Positions 11,663 through 23,696 of a stretch of 64,000 bases of DNA are shown here, one piece after another; the first letter of the stretch is position 1, and each line of letters starts with the position of its first letter. Under the pieces are notes generated by a model. The model saw only the letters and a program-made list of their open reading frames with translations, had not been told where the DNA came from and searched no databases. The stretch is from Amoebophrya sp. A120 (Eukaryota > Sar > Dinophyceae > Syndiniales > Amoebophryaceae): assembly GCA_905178155.1 (NCBI GenBank), contig CAJINV010000003.1, forward strand, positions 1,421,557 to 1,485,556, in the 5' to 3' direction. The translations under genes were made by a program, and so were the position numbers.

Positions 11663-14600
11663 ATGAATCCCGACGAGCTACCGACTGCCCGCTTGGGCAA
11701 CTCGGGGCTGCAGCCCCTGAGGCCCGGGAGTGGCGGAGCTGGCCTGCCACGGATATCTCCCCCAGACACACCGCCAGAATCCGCAAAGTCAACTGCACGA
11801 CAGAGCTTCAACAACCAAGCAACGCCCAAGAAGATAAAATGGGTGCCCCACACCCACTCAAATCCCATGCACGCCCGGTTTTGCTACATGTGCCTGCACG
11901 GAGCGCTGGAAGGAAAAGACGTATAGCGTTTTTCATTTAGCAGCCATAGTAAGTACTTACAGCCAGCAGCTTGCTTCTCCGGTTTGGCTTTTGACTTTTC
12001 TATCTGCCTTCAACTGCATCGCGCCCACGTGGGCTTTGTTTCCCATTATAAAGTTCGCTTATTTTTTTGTTTCCGAAAATAAATTTGTGAAAACAGGAGC
12101 TTATTGCCGAAGAGATAAAAGTGGACGACGACGACCTGCCGTCAGCGGTGGAAATGCGAAATCGCGGATACCTAAACGTGAAGGAGCACGTGAGGCAGCT
12201 TGCCGACTTCCGGAGGAACAACCTGCCGGCCACGTGGCTGCGAGAGATTGTCAAGGAGGTGTACGCGCAAAACAAAAATCTGCTCTTGGAGCTGAACACG
12301 CAGATCGCGCGCGAGGATCCGCGGTCCCCCGTCTGTGGGGGTGGAACCTGGTTCCTGGTGTACGAAGACGAGGAGAAGCGGGACTGGAAAGTCGTGGAGA
12401 GGCTTTTCGAGCTCCTTCCGGACGACCTGCGGCACCTGGACAAAATGTCGGAGCTGCTGACAAAATTTTGCCGCTCGCGACCACTGTTCACGTACAACCC
12501 GCCGCCACCAAAATTGGAGGATTGGTGCAAGGTAACGATCCTCGAGAAGGAGAAGAAGCGGTTGGTGTATACGCCGATGGCAGATCTCTCCGGGCTCCCT
12601 CCCGACACGCAAAAAATGATCGACGACTTGGAAGAGCGAGCAGTGCAAACAGGGTAGATTTTTTCGCGCGTGGCTTATAGTTTTTTCGACTTGGAAGGGC
12701 GATTTTTTCGCGCGTGGCTTATAGTTTTGTATCACTGATGTTGTGCGACTGCGAGTGCGTACCCTGATCAAAAATGGTATGCGCTTTGTTCCTAATGCTT
12801 GTCATTCCCAATCCCATAAGTGCAGGCTCAAATAAGGAGGATCTCCGCGAAACGAACCGTATAAAAACAGGTCAACCGAGGAACTGCTGCCGTGGCCTTC
12901 GACTTTGAGAAGGTTGGGTGACTTCAAGATCATTCCAAGAAAATACACAAACGACGAGATTCCGGCCTACGAGCCGATGGAAGCGCCACTGCCACGAAGA
13001 CCAGACATTCCGAATATCGGGGACCCGTTCCCGCGGCCAAACTGCTACATCCACCATTTTCAGGAAAAAGGAATGCCAGAGTTTGAGGTACCGATGCACA
13101 AACGCAAAGAATGTTGATGTGAAACTGCTTCTGTAGCAAAGGCCGTAGCAAAAGTTCTCCGTGCGTGTAAGTACTTACAGCTAAATTTGATAAATGAACG
13201 GAAGATATAATCATGCATTGTTTGACGATACATTGACAGGTGCCACTCGCAGACCCACAGCAGTTCCCACCGCGGAAAATTGACCTGGAATACATGCACC
13301 CGGCACACAATTATACCATGCGACACTTTCCCATGCAACCTTTCTTGGATCATCCGGTCTGGCCGCCCGTCGAGTTTGTTCAGGAATACGACGAACCTCT
13401 CGCCGCAGGCTTTGAAAAGCAACTGAAGAAGACACGAAAGGTCAAGAGAAAAAAGCTCATCACCCGCGGCATCTGGGAACCAGAGCTGGTTTCCATGCGA
13501 GGGGAGGTGCTGCCACCGTACATGGAGCGCGTGCGAACAGAAAAGCATGCCGGCACGGAGGAGGACTTTGACGAAATGCAAGTCGACGACAGTACTATAG
13601 CAATAATTGCGGATGTCTTTCTTGTTCTACTCTGTCCAGTTTTCTACTTCTCAAAAAACTTTTTTGGTATCCACTGCTAGAAGAATATTGCGCGAGCGAG
13701 CTGATGCTTGGAAGATCCACATTAAACCTCCTCACAGAAGAACAAATTGCCACACCTTCAACTAACAAACAGGCGTTTACGTGACCCTGAAGGGTGGCAC
13801 GCGTCTTGTGCAGGATATGATTTCCATCATTTGCGTTCGGAGTTTCGCCCGCTTTCCGCCAAGCCCGGTGAAGCTGAAGTTTCCGGATTTCTTGAACAAC
13901 ATCGCGACCGTGGACTGGACGAACGAGAACACGATGCTGATCGTGAAACAGCGCCACGAGATTCTGATCAAGGAGATGGAGCGCGAAGAGCGCGAATTCC
14001 GAGAGGCGCAAACCAACGAACAGCAACTCCAGGCCCTGGACATCGACTACGATATGGCCAACCCGCCAGCGGGAGAAGCCGGCGTAGGCAGCCAATTGGG
14101 CGGCGGCCCGAGTCAAGATGAAATCAAGCACGGTATAACTAATTCTAATTGTTGAAGCACGTAGCAATGAATAAGAAGTACGCAATAGCCTCTTCCGCAT
14201 GGGTTTCTTGCAATATTATTCGCCTTAGGATAAAACTTCACCAGCGAACTGGAGCAAACACTATCATGAGGATCACAACTACATGCTTTCATTTCACTCA
14301 TTTTGCCACAGATGACTTCCAAATTATCGACGACGATAACTACCACGAGGATGGTTTGCCGGAAGAGAAGAAAATCGAGCCCATGAGCGAGGCCACGCGA
14401 CAAGAGATCGATCAGCGGGAGCAGGACGCACAGCAGGCCGCCGCCCAGGCGGGCGCCGGGGGAAGCGCGGCGCCCCCCGGGGCGCCAGCAGCACCATCGG
14501 CATCGTCACGAGTTGTGCCGCAGCACGGAGACGGAGCAGACTCCTCTTCTGGCGTCGATCATGGGGACGAGACCTACGCAAGCGGGGCGGGAGTTCAGGT

Positions 14601-16330
14601 ATACTTGTGCAACTGTTCTGAGCTGCGGCTTGATTCATTCTGATTTCACTCGTAAGAACTCGAAGCGTATCTATGTAAGACGTGGGTTTGTGCTGATTGT
14701 TTGTGTTTCAGATCATTCAATACAAGGGTCGGGGCCGTCTTCAGGTGCTGGAATTTGCACTTCCTTCGAAAATTATTGCCTTGTGCTGTGACATTGAATC
14801 TAGGTCACGACAGCGTTTTTTTTACTTTCCACTCTGTTTCTCTTCTACTGCACTTCTTTTGAAATTGATTGTGTCGAGAAAAATGATCACAAAAACAAGA
14901 ATGTCAGGCTCCATCGATGCAGCCAAATTCGATGACGAAGGACCAGCTCGTGTTGCAGCGGCATCAGAAGAGGTTGCAGCAAATGATCGATAAGGACAAG
15001 GAAGAGAAGCGCATCGAACAAATCTTGACGAAAGACAAGTTCCTGGACGTGCTTGCGGGCAAACTGTCCGAGAAGATGTCCGTGAGCGCAGCGCTGACCC
15101 AGGACCCCGCACGAGGGCCGGGTCGCGTCGACACTTCGAGGGAGTTGTGGCACGCCGGGATGGAATTCAATCGTCCGGCCGGGGACTTGACCAGCTACCG
15201 CACGCCGACCGGTTCGCACATGACAAGTATGCAGCAGCCGCCACAACCAAACTTCATCGACGACGACGATATGGCCAAAGTCGAGGGGAACAAACTGCCA
15301 AGATCGTACTTGCTTTTTTCACGCTTCTGTTTTCTTTTTTTTTTGCTTTTACTTGTGCTCGACAGCGCGAATTGATACAGCATGTTTCTAAATCTCCGTC
15401 TTGTACGGCGGTTTTAGCGGTCACTATCACTTCGATGTATAATACCTTTACCTACAACTTCAACAGACTTCGTGGCGACGACGTTGCGGGTCCCACGCCG
15501 GCGTTGGCGAAGAGCAAGATCGCCGATGCGAACACGTATACCGAGGAACGGGCGCGCGGCGACGCGTATGTGCGCATGATCACGAAGCCGGACGAGGAGG
15601 GCGCGAAGAAGCACGCAAAGCCGTACAACCCGATCCTGATGGAACCGGACGACAATTTGGTGCTGGGCGAGCAGTTTCACCTCAAGCAGGGCAAGGAAGA
15701 CGACGTGGAAGAGGATTTCGCCGACCTGGAAGACTCCAACACCATGCTGTTTTCCTTCGTCCGACACAACCGCTACGAGGCGCTACAGTCTCTACTGGAA
15801 CAGGACGCGAGTCTCATTCACGTACTTACTTACTTTCTATCCAGCTTTTAATGTTTGCGAGAGTGGCTGTGGTTGAGAAAAAAGAAAAAGAAAATGCACA
15901 TCGACCACAGAACCATGTAGTAGAGTCGAATTGCCATCGGCTTTAGTACTCTTTTATCTGCACCTCGTCCACACATCAGGCTACCGACGACCGCAAGAAC
16001 ACGCTTCTGCACATTGCCTGCCAGAACAACCACCGGCGGATATCGAAGCTGCTCATTCGTGCCGGCGTCGACATGGACGCACAAAACACGAAGGGAAACA
16101 CCGCGTTGCACTACTGCTACGCCTACAACTTCATGCAGCTCGCCGGGGTGTTGCTTGCCAAGGGTGCGGACGACGGGCTGCTCAACGAGCTCAACCTGCC
16201 CCCCTCGAAGGGGATCGCCCTCCCCGACCCGCACACTGGCTTGGTCAAGCACGAGAAGCAAATCGAAAAAGCGATCCGCGACGGCAACCCGCAGACACTG
16301 GATCCAGCGGAAAACTTGAGGCCGAGGTGA
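11663..16330 (+). CDS. Ankyrin-repeat protein, ten exons
   Basis: Ten exons (11663-11920, 12097-12653, 12871-13087, 13240-13591, 13773-14132, 14312-14598, 14712-14744, 14908-15305, 15467-15821, 15980-16330) join through nine GT-AG introns with every phase matching, giving 1055 residues. The last exon carries ankyrin repeats (KNTLLHIACQNNHRRISKLL, then NTKGNTALHYCYAYNFMQLA). The preceding exon supplies a divergent first repeat (HNRYEALQSLLEQDASLIH). Residues 1-900 are charged and not recognised: an early CYMC motif, acidic coiled stretches (QRHEILIKEMEREEREF) and an Ala/Gly/Pro-rich linker. Exon 7 is a 33-bp micro-exon. A donor-like GAG|GTGAGC overlaps the stop, so a further 3' exon is possible. 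A scaffold role fits the repeats, but the partner is unknown. Confidence 0.75.
12657..12728 (+). repeat. Tandem duplication spanning an exon end and its intron
   Basis: A 28-bp exact direct repeat (12657-12684 and 12701-12728, TTTTTTCGCGCGTGGCTTAT) has a period of 44 bp. The spacer (GACTTGGAAGGGCGA) is itself a decayed copy of the end of exon 2 (GACTTGGAAGAGCGA near 12626). The exon end and the start of intron 2 were therefore duplicated together, without disturbing the donor at 12654. Confidence 0.75.
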
Positions 16331-17557
16331 GCAGCCGCATGATCGTGTTGAGAAAGCGGTTGTACAGTACTAGCGCGGAACAAAAATGTAACTTCGACGG
16401 TCTTGGAAGTAGTCTTGCCATCTCCTCGGGTGTCTCACGACGAGAAAGAGGAGGAACAGGACGGAGTAGACCGAGAAAGTTAGTACCTCGGTCACGGTGG
16501 TGGATGTTGGCATCTTCCTGAGACTTCTTTCCTGGAGGAAACAGGAAGTACAATAGTACAATTCGTCCAGACCACCGTTCTTGTATCAAATTTCCAGTTT
16601 CAAATGTTTCCTGAGAATCTTTCTACTTTCCTGAGAATATTTCCTGAAAATTAGCAACACATCGCTGAAAATCTACTTTCCTGAGAATATTTCCTACTTT
16701 CAAGCAAGATGCTCGCAACGGTGTCGCATCTTCGTACTGCGACAACGATATTGCGAGTAGTGCGGAGCGACGGCTCTGTTTTGTTGAATTTACAGACCTA
16801 GAATTCATCAAACGCTTTTCTTTGCGCAAAGCAAGAAATGAAATTGAGCTTTGTATAATGGAATGAAAGACCACTTGAAACGACCTTTTGTTAACCTGTA
16901 CTGTCTGAAATGTTTCAAACTCAACTGTATGTGCTTTGGTAGGTGTAGCGGTTGGCGGTTATGTACCACACCAGGAAATTTCGTTTGTAGCACGAAAAAG
17001 GAAGGGTTTGTGTTGAAGTCGCAGTATCGATCGTTTCCTGCCGAGGAGCATGGGCCTGATGCATGTTGTCCCAAATGATCTTGATGGAATGAAGGATCCG
17101 AGAACGGTGTCACATTTTCGCAGAATTGACAGGCTTAGATCCGAGTTCCTCGTCCGCTTCAAGGGCAGAGAGGTACAATTGCAGTTTGTAAATGGATTAT
17201 ATGTGAATGTCCGAATCGGTCGCATTTGTCGTGATGAGCAAGTAAAAGATCTCCTTGAAGATCCAAACTCTCGCGGAATGCACCAAAAGTTTCAATTTGA
17301 AGATGGGCGGTTCTAAAATGTTCCTGGCCTGTCGCTAGATCTGACGTGGTTAAGTCCCCGCCAGTTCTTATCGTTCCGACATGGAGGATTTTCTTGCTTC
17401 TCGATAACACCAGCGACAGGCGACTTCTATCTAAAGATTAAGAAAAACGCTCCTTTGTAGACAACACGACGCTATCGAAAACTTACTCGAACAACACACG
17501 ACAGAGGCTAAATTCCATGATGATGTCGTGAGTTGTTACAAAACCTTACAAAGAAAT
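16331..17557. other. Intergenic, with a short tandem repeat
   Basis: Between 16607 and 16700 the motif TTTCCTGAGAAT recurs about four times in a degenerate array. A frame at 17050-17316 (88 codons) is open but has no recognisable domain, no good leader and unremarkable composition, so it is not called as a gene. Nothing else was recognised. Confidence 0.55.
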
Positions 17558-19309
17558 ATGGCAGAGGCAGGCGATTCTTCCGTAGTACTACGTAGTGAGG
17601 ATGCCACCCGACGTCTGGTTCCTGAATTCACGACCTTTCTAGAGAGAAGCGGCATTGAATCCGACCAGTACTACAGAACGTTAAGGAACGCGGCGGTGTC
17701 CCTTCCGCGTCACGTACGCCTGAACCCACGCAGCTCTTGGGTTCAAGGTCTACAAGCGAAGGAAAATAAGGGTGAAAAATGTGGAGTCAAAGGAATGGGC
17801 CGTTCAATGGCGTTCGTCAGCGAAATAAAAGCCTCTCTAACGGAAGCTGCTTTGCAGCGCAAGAACGCCGAGGGTAACAAGAGTTCTGCTAGTTCCGAAT
17901 CGAAGGGGCACGAAGAACGGACAGAAGAGGACGAACGGACAGAAGAAGTCGTGCGTTCGCGAGATGAGGAAAAAAACGGCGGCGCTCCTTTACCAAATCA
18001 AAATGCGAAGCGGCGGAAGTGCGAAGAAGGAGAAGCCAGCGGAGGTCCTCCGGCCGAATCGAGTGTGTCCGACGAAACAGCGATCGAGGTTCGTCCGGTC
18101 TCCTGGCTGCCGGGTTTTTACTCCGTTTTCCCCGCGAAGACCCCACTTCGAACAGCAAGTATCTTTGGCGATGCACACGTGTACGGCTGCGACGCAGCGT
18201 CCGGCGCTGCTGTGCGTGCGCTGCTGGAAGGAGTTGAGATGACGACCAAGGCGGAGCTCATTGATATTAACGAAGTTTTCCCTCCTCGTACGATCCGTGT
18301 CCTAGACCTCTGCTGTGCGCCCGGTACGAAATTCTGTCTCCTTGCCGATGAGCTGTGGACGCGGGCTCTCAACGCGAACATATCGGTGATTGGTGTTGAT
18401 GTGGATGCAGCGCGGTTGAACGCCTGCCACACTGTGGTGGCGAAATATTTCAGCAAGGAGCTCGCAGGCGCCGAGCCTGGTGATGTTAATACACGGAAGC
18501 TTTCCTTGCGTCTCGAGTGTTGCGACGGGCGGGAATTCTTCTTACAACCCAAGGATGGTTGTAGCAGTATCACTGAGCAGTCCAACATAGCTGCGACGAA
18601 GAACGCCAGGAAGAAAGCAAGACGGAGGATGAACGTGGGGGAAACGAAGAAAAACGCATGTAATATAATTCCTTCTGTGCGGGAAAGCGAAAGCGACAGC
18701 CATCACCAACATCAAGGAGAGCAGCAGGGCATCTTTGATTTCGTCTTGGTTGATGCAGAATGTTCGCACGATGGCAGCCTCCGACACGTGGAGAAATTCA
18801 TGAGTAGTTCTTGCGATGTTCTTCAAGACGGGAATAAAGTGAATCATACCGCTGACAACTCAACTTGTTACCCCCCAGCAAGACCAGCGTCTTCTTCTTG
18901 GTGGGACGCGGAGACGTTGACGCAGAAGATGGTGCACGTGCAGAGTGAGGAAGCGTTGCAGGAGCTGCTGGATTTACAAAAGGCTTTGCTCCGGAACGGT
19001 TTTCGCAATTTGAAACCCGGCGGATTGCTACTCTATTCCACCTGTTCGTTCTCCAAACGCCAAAACGAAGACCTGGTCGAGGAGTTTCTGTCAGAGTACG
19101 CGGCCTCCGCAGTGCCGGTTGAACTGTTTTCGTTTGATGCCGGAACAGCGGAAGGTGGGGACGAGAGTGCTACTGCGAAGATCATTCCGTGTGAGTATAC
19201 TGGGGATGATGCAGCTGGACAGCGGCGAACGATGGGGCGATTCAGCCCAGAAAAAAGCAAAACATCAGGATTGTTTCTTGCGAAAATAAAGAAGAAGCTT
19301 ACAATTTGA
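17558..19309 (+). CDS. NSUN/NOP2-family RNA cytosine-C5 methyltransferase
   Basis: A single exon encodes 583 residues from ATG 17558. It shows the class I SAM-binding motif VLDLCCAPGTKFCLLADE (about 249), motif IV as DFVLVDAECSHDGS (about 395) and motif VI LKPGGLLLYSTCSFSKRQNE (about 485). In this family the Cys of the TC motif is the nucleophile and the motif IV Cys releases the product; both are present. Motif IV reads D-A-E-C-S rather than the common D-x-P-C-S, which marks a distinct subfamily. Low-complexity charged inserts (residues about 105-165 and 345-390) make it longer than most. The tRNA or rRNA target cannot be read from sequence. Confidence 0.88.
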   Translation: MAEAGDSSVVLRSEDATRRLVPEFTTFLERSGIESDQYYRTLRNAAVSLPRHVRLNPRSSWVQGLQAKENKGEKCGVKGMGRSMAFVSEIKASLTEAALQRKNAEGNKSSASSESKGHEERTEEDERTEEVVRSRDEEKNGGAPLPNQNAKRRKCEEGEASGGPPAESSVSDETAIEVRPVSWLPGFYSVFPAKTPLRTASIFGDAHVYGCDAASGAAVRALLEGVEMTTKAELIDINEVFPPRTIRVLDLCCAPGTKFCLLADELWTRALNANISVIGVDVDAARLNACHTVVAKYFSKELAGAEPGDVNTRKLSLRLECCDGREFFLQPKDGCSSITEQSNIAATKNARKKARRRMNVGETKKNACNIIPSVRESESDSHHQHQGEQQGIFDFVLVDAECSHDGSLRHVEKFMSSSCDVLQDGNKVNHTADNSTCYPPARPASSSWWDAETLTQKMVHVQSEEALQELLDLQKALLRNGFRNLKPGGLLLYSTCSFSKRQNEDLVEEFLSEYAASAVPVELFSFDAGTAEGGDESATAKIIPCEYTGDDAAGQRRTMGRFSPEKSKTSGLFLAKIKKKLTI

Positions 19310-19922
19310 GCATGATTTTCTTCGCGAGCCATTTGCTAGCATCACAAATTCAGCGACATTCATAAGCACCACATGGAACAAACAAGTATCCTTTTTCTCA
19401 CTTGATGAACATGAGGCAGATTTTCAATGCCATTTTCGTTGATGCTGCACGTGTTTTGTTTACGAAGCTCGTTTGTCGGTTTTGCAGTTTTGAAGCTCGT
19501 CGGTGCTCTTTGTTGCTGTTTGTACTGTAATATCCCACCGAACAAGAAGGGGTTTGACTCACGTGTGAATCGTTTTGGTTATTTGGGCTGTCCGACTTTT
19601 TACATCGGTCCTGCTGGCTGGTTGCATCCGCATCGGTGGAAGGGTGGCGCGCCGACGTGCCGTTCTCTTGGGGGAGGGTTACTTCGAGTTGTTGCTTTAA
19701 GAAAAGGCAAAACAGAATCCTGGTTTTTTCGAAACATGCAAAAGTCGGAAACGGTAGCGACGCAAAGGAGGCTTCTATATGAGTAGTTTCAAACTGGTCA
19801 ATGTGATTCTTCTTTCTTCATTCCGGAGCGTGTCAATCTCATTAGTACATTATAGTCAAAGGCCTTCGGCGTCTGCTAAAACATACATCGCGTGTGTTCA
19901 TTTTTCACTCATTCGTTTTGGA
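19310..19922. other. Intergenic / leader
   Basis: A 119-codon frame (19427-19786) and the upstream extension of the SET gene (from 19779) are open, but their translations have no recognisable features. The extension is hydrophobic and could be leader sequence. No RNA gene was seen. Confidence 0.45.
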
Positions 19923-21858
19923 ATGGGGCAAGACGATAAGACTCCAGCGGATCTTAAGAATGAACAAAATCTTGTCCCCTCAACCAGTGAATTCACCGCT
20001 CCCGTTCATCCCAGGTCGGGAAATTCCAGCGGTGGAAATGCGGGTTTTACGGAAACGGGCGACGAAGCGACTGAGTGCGGTGGCGCACCACCCGTTGCGG
20101 CCTTCCGGCTGGAGAGAGTCCCGGGACGAGGCGTCGGCGCAGTCGCTATTCGTGCCATTCCGCGGGGCGAGCTGGTAATCGCGGAGACCCCAGCAATCCG
20201 CATTAGTGGGAAGGAGATTGCCGACGGCACGCTCCGGGAGGAACTGGCGGAACAGAAATACAGGCGATTGAAAGATGAGCCGAAGCAACGCTCCGGGGTG
20301 GCGGACAAGTACAAGATGCGCGAGGATATTAGTTCCAAAGCAGCTACAACAACATCATGTGCCCCCACGCGCGAAGATTCTGACGCGCGCTCGACGTATC
20401 GTGTGATATCGGCACAGCAATGTGAGAACCTCGAGGAATACTTTCCTACGGAGTGGTCTGTTGCGGAGAAAGTCTGGAGCATGTTCGATATGCACGAGGA
20501 GGAACATAATTGCCACGGTGCGTCTAGTGCAGCCAGGCGGAACGAAGATTATGGGGCTACTATTACAGGAGCACTCGCGGCGCGCGAGCACGAGCCGTCG
20601 GGCGTCAAGTCTGCTGCTGGTATCTTCCAATCGAATGCCTACAGCTTCGATTCAGGCCACGCTGTTTTTAGCAACCGAGACACCGGGAACGCGCAATGGG
20701 GACTGTATCCTTTAACGGCGAAACTGAACCACAGTTGCCGCCCGAATGTGGCTTTCTGTACGACATCGGATGTTGAAGGATGATGGTGTTTTGTTTTTCC
20801 ATAAGTAGGTGCAGCGTATCTATTTCTGTGTATACCACGACGTTCATGTGGAAGTAGATGGCAGCACGTTTTGTACTAGAATTCAAACTTCCACCACATC
20901 ACGAGTAGACTATGGTTGATGTATGGGCACGACTAGTACTACACGAAGATGCTGCACCAACAGCACTACATTCTTGACGAGTCGTTCAACATAGATGTGA
21001 TTTTTGATTTGCATATCCCCCCACGACTTCAAGAAGGATTGGGTGATGCGCACGTTCGCGTCCCGCGACATTCAGGCCGGTGAGGAGATCTGCCACTGCT
21101 ACAGTCGTGAAATTTGTTTCCAGCCGCGGGCGGCTAGGCAAAAGTATTTCGAGGAACAGTTTGGGTTTCACTGCGAGTGCGAGGCGTGCACCAAAGGACA
21201 CGCACCTTCATCACCTGTCGGCACACGTAGAACTGTAGCATCACCTCCAACTACCGAGACGAACATCAATCCGGATTCTGCTTCTATCGGTCAAGAACCG
21301 CGTTGTACCAGCGAGAGGCGTACTACAAGACAAAATCCTCATCCATTCAAAATTTCGGACGAACAGCGGGCGCGAGCCAAACAGGTGGAGCAGCAGCTGG
21401 TTTTTCTGGCGAACCAGAACAACTCGGATGATCCGCGGAGTCCGGCCTCATCATCATCTCCGGGAGACGACATTAAGGCGCCGGCCTCCACGTCGCGGAA
21501 GAAGAAGAACAGCAATAAGTTTTTCCCCGCGTTCTCGCCGCGCGTGCGCAACAAGGGAGCAGCTGGTGCTGGAGGTAAGCAGGGCGACGATCCTTTAACG
21601 TACCTACAAACCATCGAGGAGTATCTTTCTCTGTTGCGTGCAGAGGGCCTCGACCGGCCGGAGCATTACTTGGAGTTGGGTGCCATTGCCTTCGACATCA
21701 CCGCCGTAGCGTTGCAGGACCTGGCGCAGGCGGAGAAATGGGCGGACTGCTGTGCGGAGAATGCCTGCATCATGCTCGGGAACGACTCGGACCACGCAGT
21801 CGTAAAAAAATGGCAGAAGAAAAAGCAAAACTTGTTGCTTCATGCAAGGATGATTTGA
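19923..21858 (+). CDS. SET-domain protein, SMYD-like lysine methyltransferase
   Basis: Two exons (19923-20771 and 21034-21858) give 557 residues. The start MGQDDKTPADLK is the first ATG after a non-coding-looking stretch. The SET N-part is VPGRGVGAVAIRAIPRGELV. The core NHSCRPNVAF (about 269) is followed across the intron by ASRDIQAGEEICHCY, which is the SET-C motif with its catalytic Tyr. A post-SET zinc cluster follows (FHCECEACTKG). An insert of about 100 residues with Ser/Asp runs separates SET halves, as in SMYD proteins; no MYND zinc finger is visible. The C-terminus is helical (YLELGAIAFDITAVALQD), like the SMYD helical tail. The intron is taken as GTTGAA...TTCAAG, which keeps frame and normal SET spacing; the acceptor could be 3 bp further on. 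Confidence 0.82.
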
Positions 21859-22362
21859 GCGGGAGCAGGAGCGAAGGTTGCTGTTCGTGTACGATATTAG
21901 GGCAAGAAGTTTGCTGGGAAAATGAGGAAAAGTTTTGAACTTTTGTACTATTCCGGTACTGGTGGTGCTGGTGTTTCAAAAATAATGTACAAACTCTGTA
22001 TGATTGGACTTGGAGTATCTGCTTTCAAAGTCTAGTGGCCTTTGATGTTGCAGGGCCGACATTTTTCGCGAAGATGTGGAAATGGTAAAAGTGGTGGATA
22101 ATTGGAATTCCGCAGCAAAGCCGATTCTGATTTGCACCAAGATGCTGGTTCAATTGGGAGCTTGTTTCCGGATGTTCCCAACTTGTTTTTGTGCCCTTGA
22201 TGATGACGCGATCGGGCAGAAATCGTCTTGATGAAAGCAGAAATCGTTGTTTGGGCAGAGAGTCGATTTCAACATTTTTTGACTAAACTTAAGAGGGAGG
22301 AGAAGTAAAGAACGAAATAACAGCAAGCTGCACCTGCTGCAACAAAGCTATTTCTTAGCAGA
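21859..22362. other. Intergenic
   Basis: About 500 bases with no supported frame, repeat or RNA gene. Sequence composition is mixed. Confidence 0.5.
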
Positions 22363-22965
22363 ATGACGTTAAGTTCGGCGCTCGCAGGATGCTGGAAATC
22401 GACGACGAGTGTGTGTTGCTTGAGAACTTGTGGATCACCAGGATCCATGCGCGGACCGCCACCGGGATTTTCACTTGTCGGCGTGCTTGCACCATTGTCA
22501 AGAAATGGAACAACGGTGTTGCATGCTCCTGTACTAGGCGGGGACGCTACTGGTTCGAGCTCGACTCCATCATGGCTAAAAATTGCAGCGTCGCGCAGTC
22601 TCTTCACGCTTTCTCCAGCGCGTTGGTGGGGCAAACGGCCGACGCGATACAGCAAGCTCCAGCGTGAGGTCAAAACCGAGTACCCGCCAAAAAGGCGGTC
22701 GAAAGTCTGTCGACTACCGATTCACAGCAAACTGTGCTTTGTCACGGACGGGTGGTATTACAAGGAGGACGAGCAGTTTAACACGCCTATCCTTTGCTTC
22801 GCGAAAGCCCAAACCCACTCGCAGCTAGACCACTTAACGGAAAAAGAATGTTACAAACTGGTCGAAATGGTGCCCGAGCTGCTGAAGGAGTTTGAACGTT
22901 GTGAAAAGGAACTGCCCGAGTACGAAGCTGCAGACAAAAGCAGGTGCTTGCCACTGGTGCTGTAA
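22363..22965 (+). CDS. Small unknown protein
   Basis: A 200-residue single-exon frame. The N-terminal half is Ser/Gly/Pro-rich and low in acidic residues. The C-terminal half has the composition of a folded domain (PPKRRSKVCRLPIHSKLCF, then DGWYYKEDEQFNTPILC) and ends in an acidic helix (LTEKECYKLVEMVPELLKEF). No family was recognised. The basic, hydroxylated N-terminus would allow organelle import and a mitochondrial ribosomal or respiratory subunit is possible, but this is speculation. The spacing to both neighbours is normal for this window. Confidence 0.55.
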   Translation: MTLSSALAGCWKSTTSVCCLRTCGSPGSMRGPPPGFSLVGVLAPLSRNGTTVLHAPVLGGDATGSSSTPSWLKIAASRSLFTLSPARWWGKRPTRYSKLQREVKTEYPPKRRSKVCRLPIHSKLCFVTDGWYYKEDEQFNTPILCFAKAQTHSQLDHLTEKECYKLVEMVPELLKEFERCEKELPEYEAADKSRCLPLVL

Positions 22966-23696
22966 AATGAATTCGAATGAGAATGAACAATACTATGGCG
23001 ACGTTGTGCAGCTGTGTATCTTCGGGGTCAACAACATCCGTTGCTACCCTTCCATTGCGATGAAAAAAGTGTGCAGTCTTGCATGCGCAGTTCGCAAGTT
23101 CGGCTCGCTTTCTTGCTGTCATTTGGTAATCATCGGGCGTATTCGTGCTCGAAGTCGTGGAACTACAAATACAATACCAAGCAAGCAATAGCAAGAAGCC
23201 GATTCGTAGAATCTTTGATCGCCGTCAGCTATGCTTGTGGTCGTTCTCTGAAAATATCTTGACGCTGCTTGTGATTGATGCCGTTTTCGTCCGTGTAAAA
23301 AAGATCATCGTGCCTCCTCCGTGCTACAAGACATTCTACGTTCGAATCTGAAATAACTGCCTCCTCCGTATCGTTCACAATTCATGTCGTGGTTTACATT
23401 CTCACGTGCTGGCGTATCGTGATTCGTTGGAAGTCAAATAGCATTGGTTTCAGAAATAAGCACTTCGTCAACCATTATTGACAAACAGTTTTCTCATCTC
23501 GAATGAATACTTACCCTGTTTTCCTTTTACGTGAAGTATCATAGTTAATATCCCACGTTGACCCCTAACAATAACTCACTTCTATCGTGAAACCGGTTTA
23601 TTATAGGCGGCCCTTTTTTTGCTGAGGCCGGAGCTAAAAAACAGGTTTTTATTTCGGCTCGGTCATATTAAGTAGTTGAAACTCGCGCAGAAAAAG
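22966..23696. other. Intergenic
   Basis: AT-rich, with short open frames only and no recognisable domain. It ends in the pyrimidine-poor sequence CTCGCGCAG just before the start of the next gene, a possible splice acceptor 6 bp upstream of ATG 23697. Confidence 0.5.

Noticed and set aside
14133-15466. Splitting the ankyrin gene into two genes near 14790
   Set aside because: A 33-bp micro-exon (14712-14744) with GT-AG introns on both sides links the halves in phase.
17050-17316. 88-codon frame MGLMHVVPNDLDGMK
   Set aside because: No domain, no clear leader and no conserved pattern; it could be a small gene but cannot be supported.
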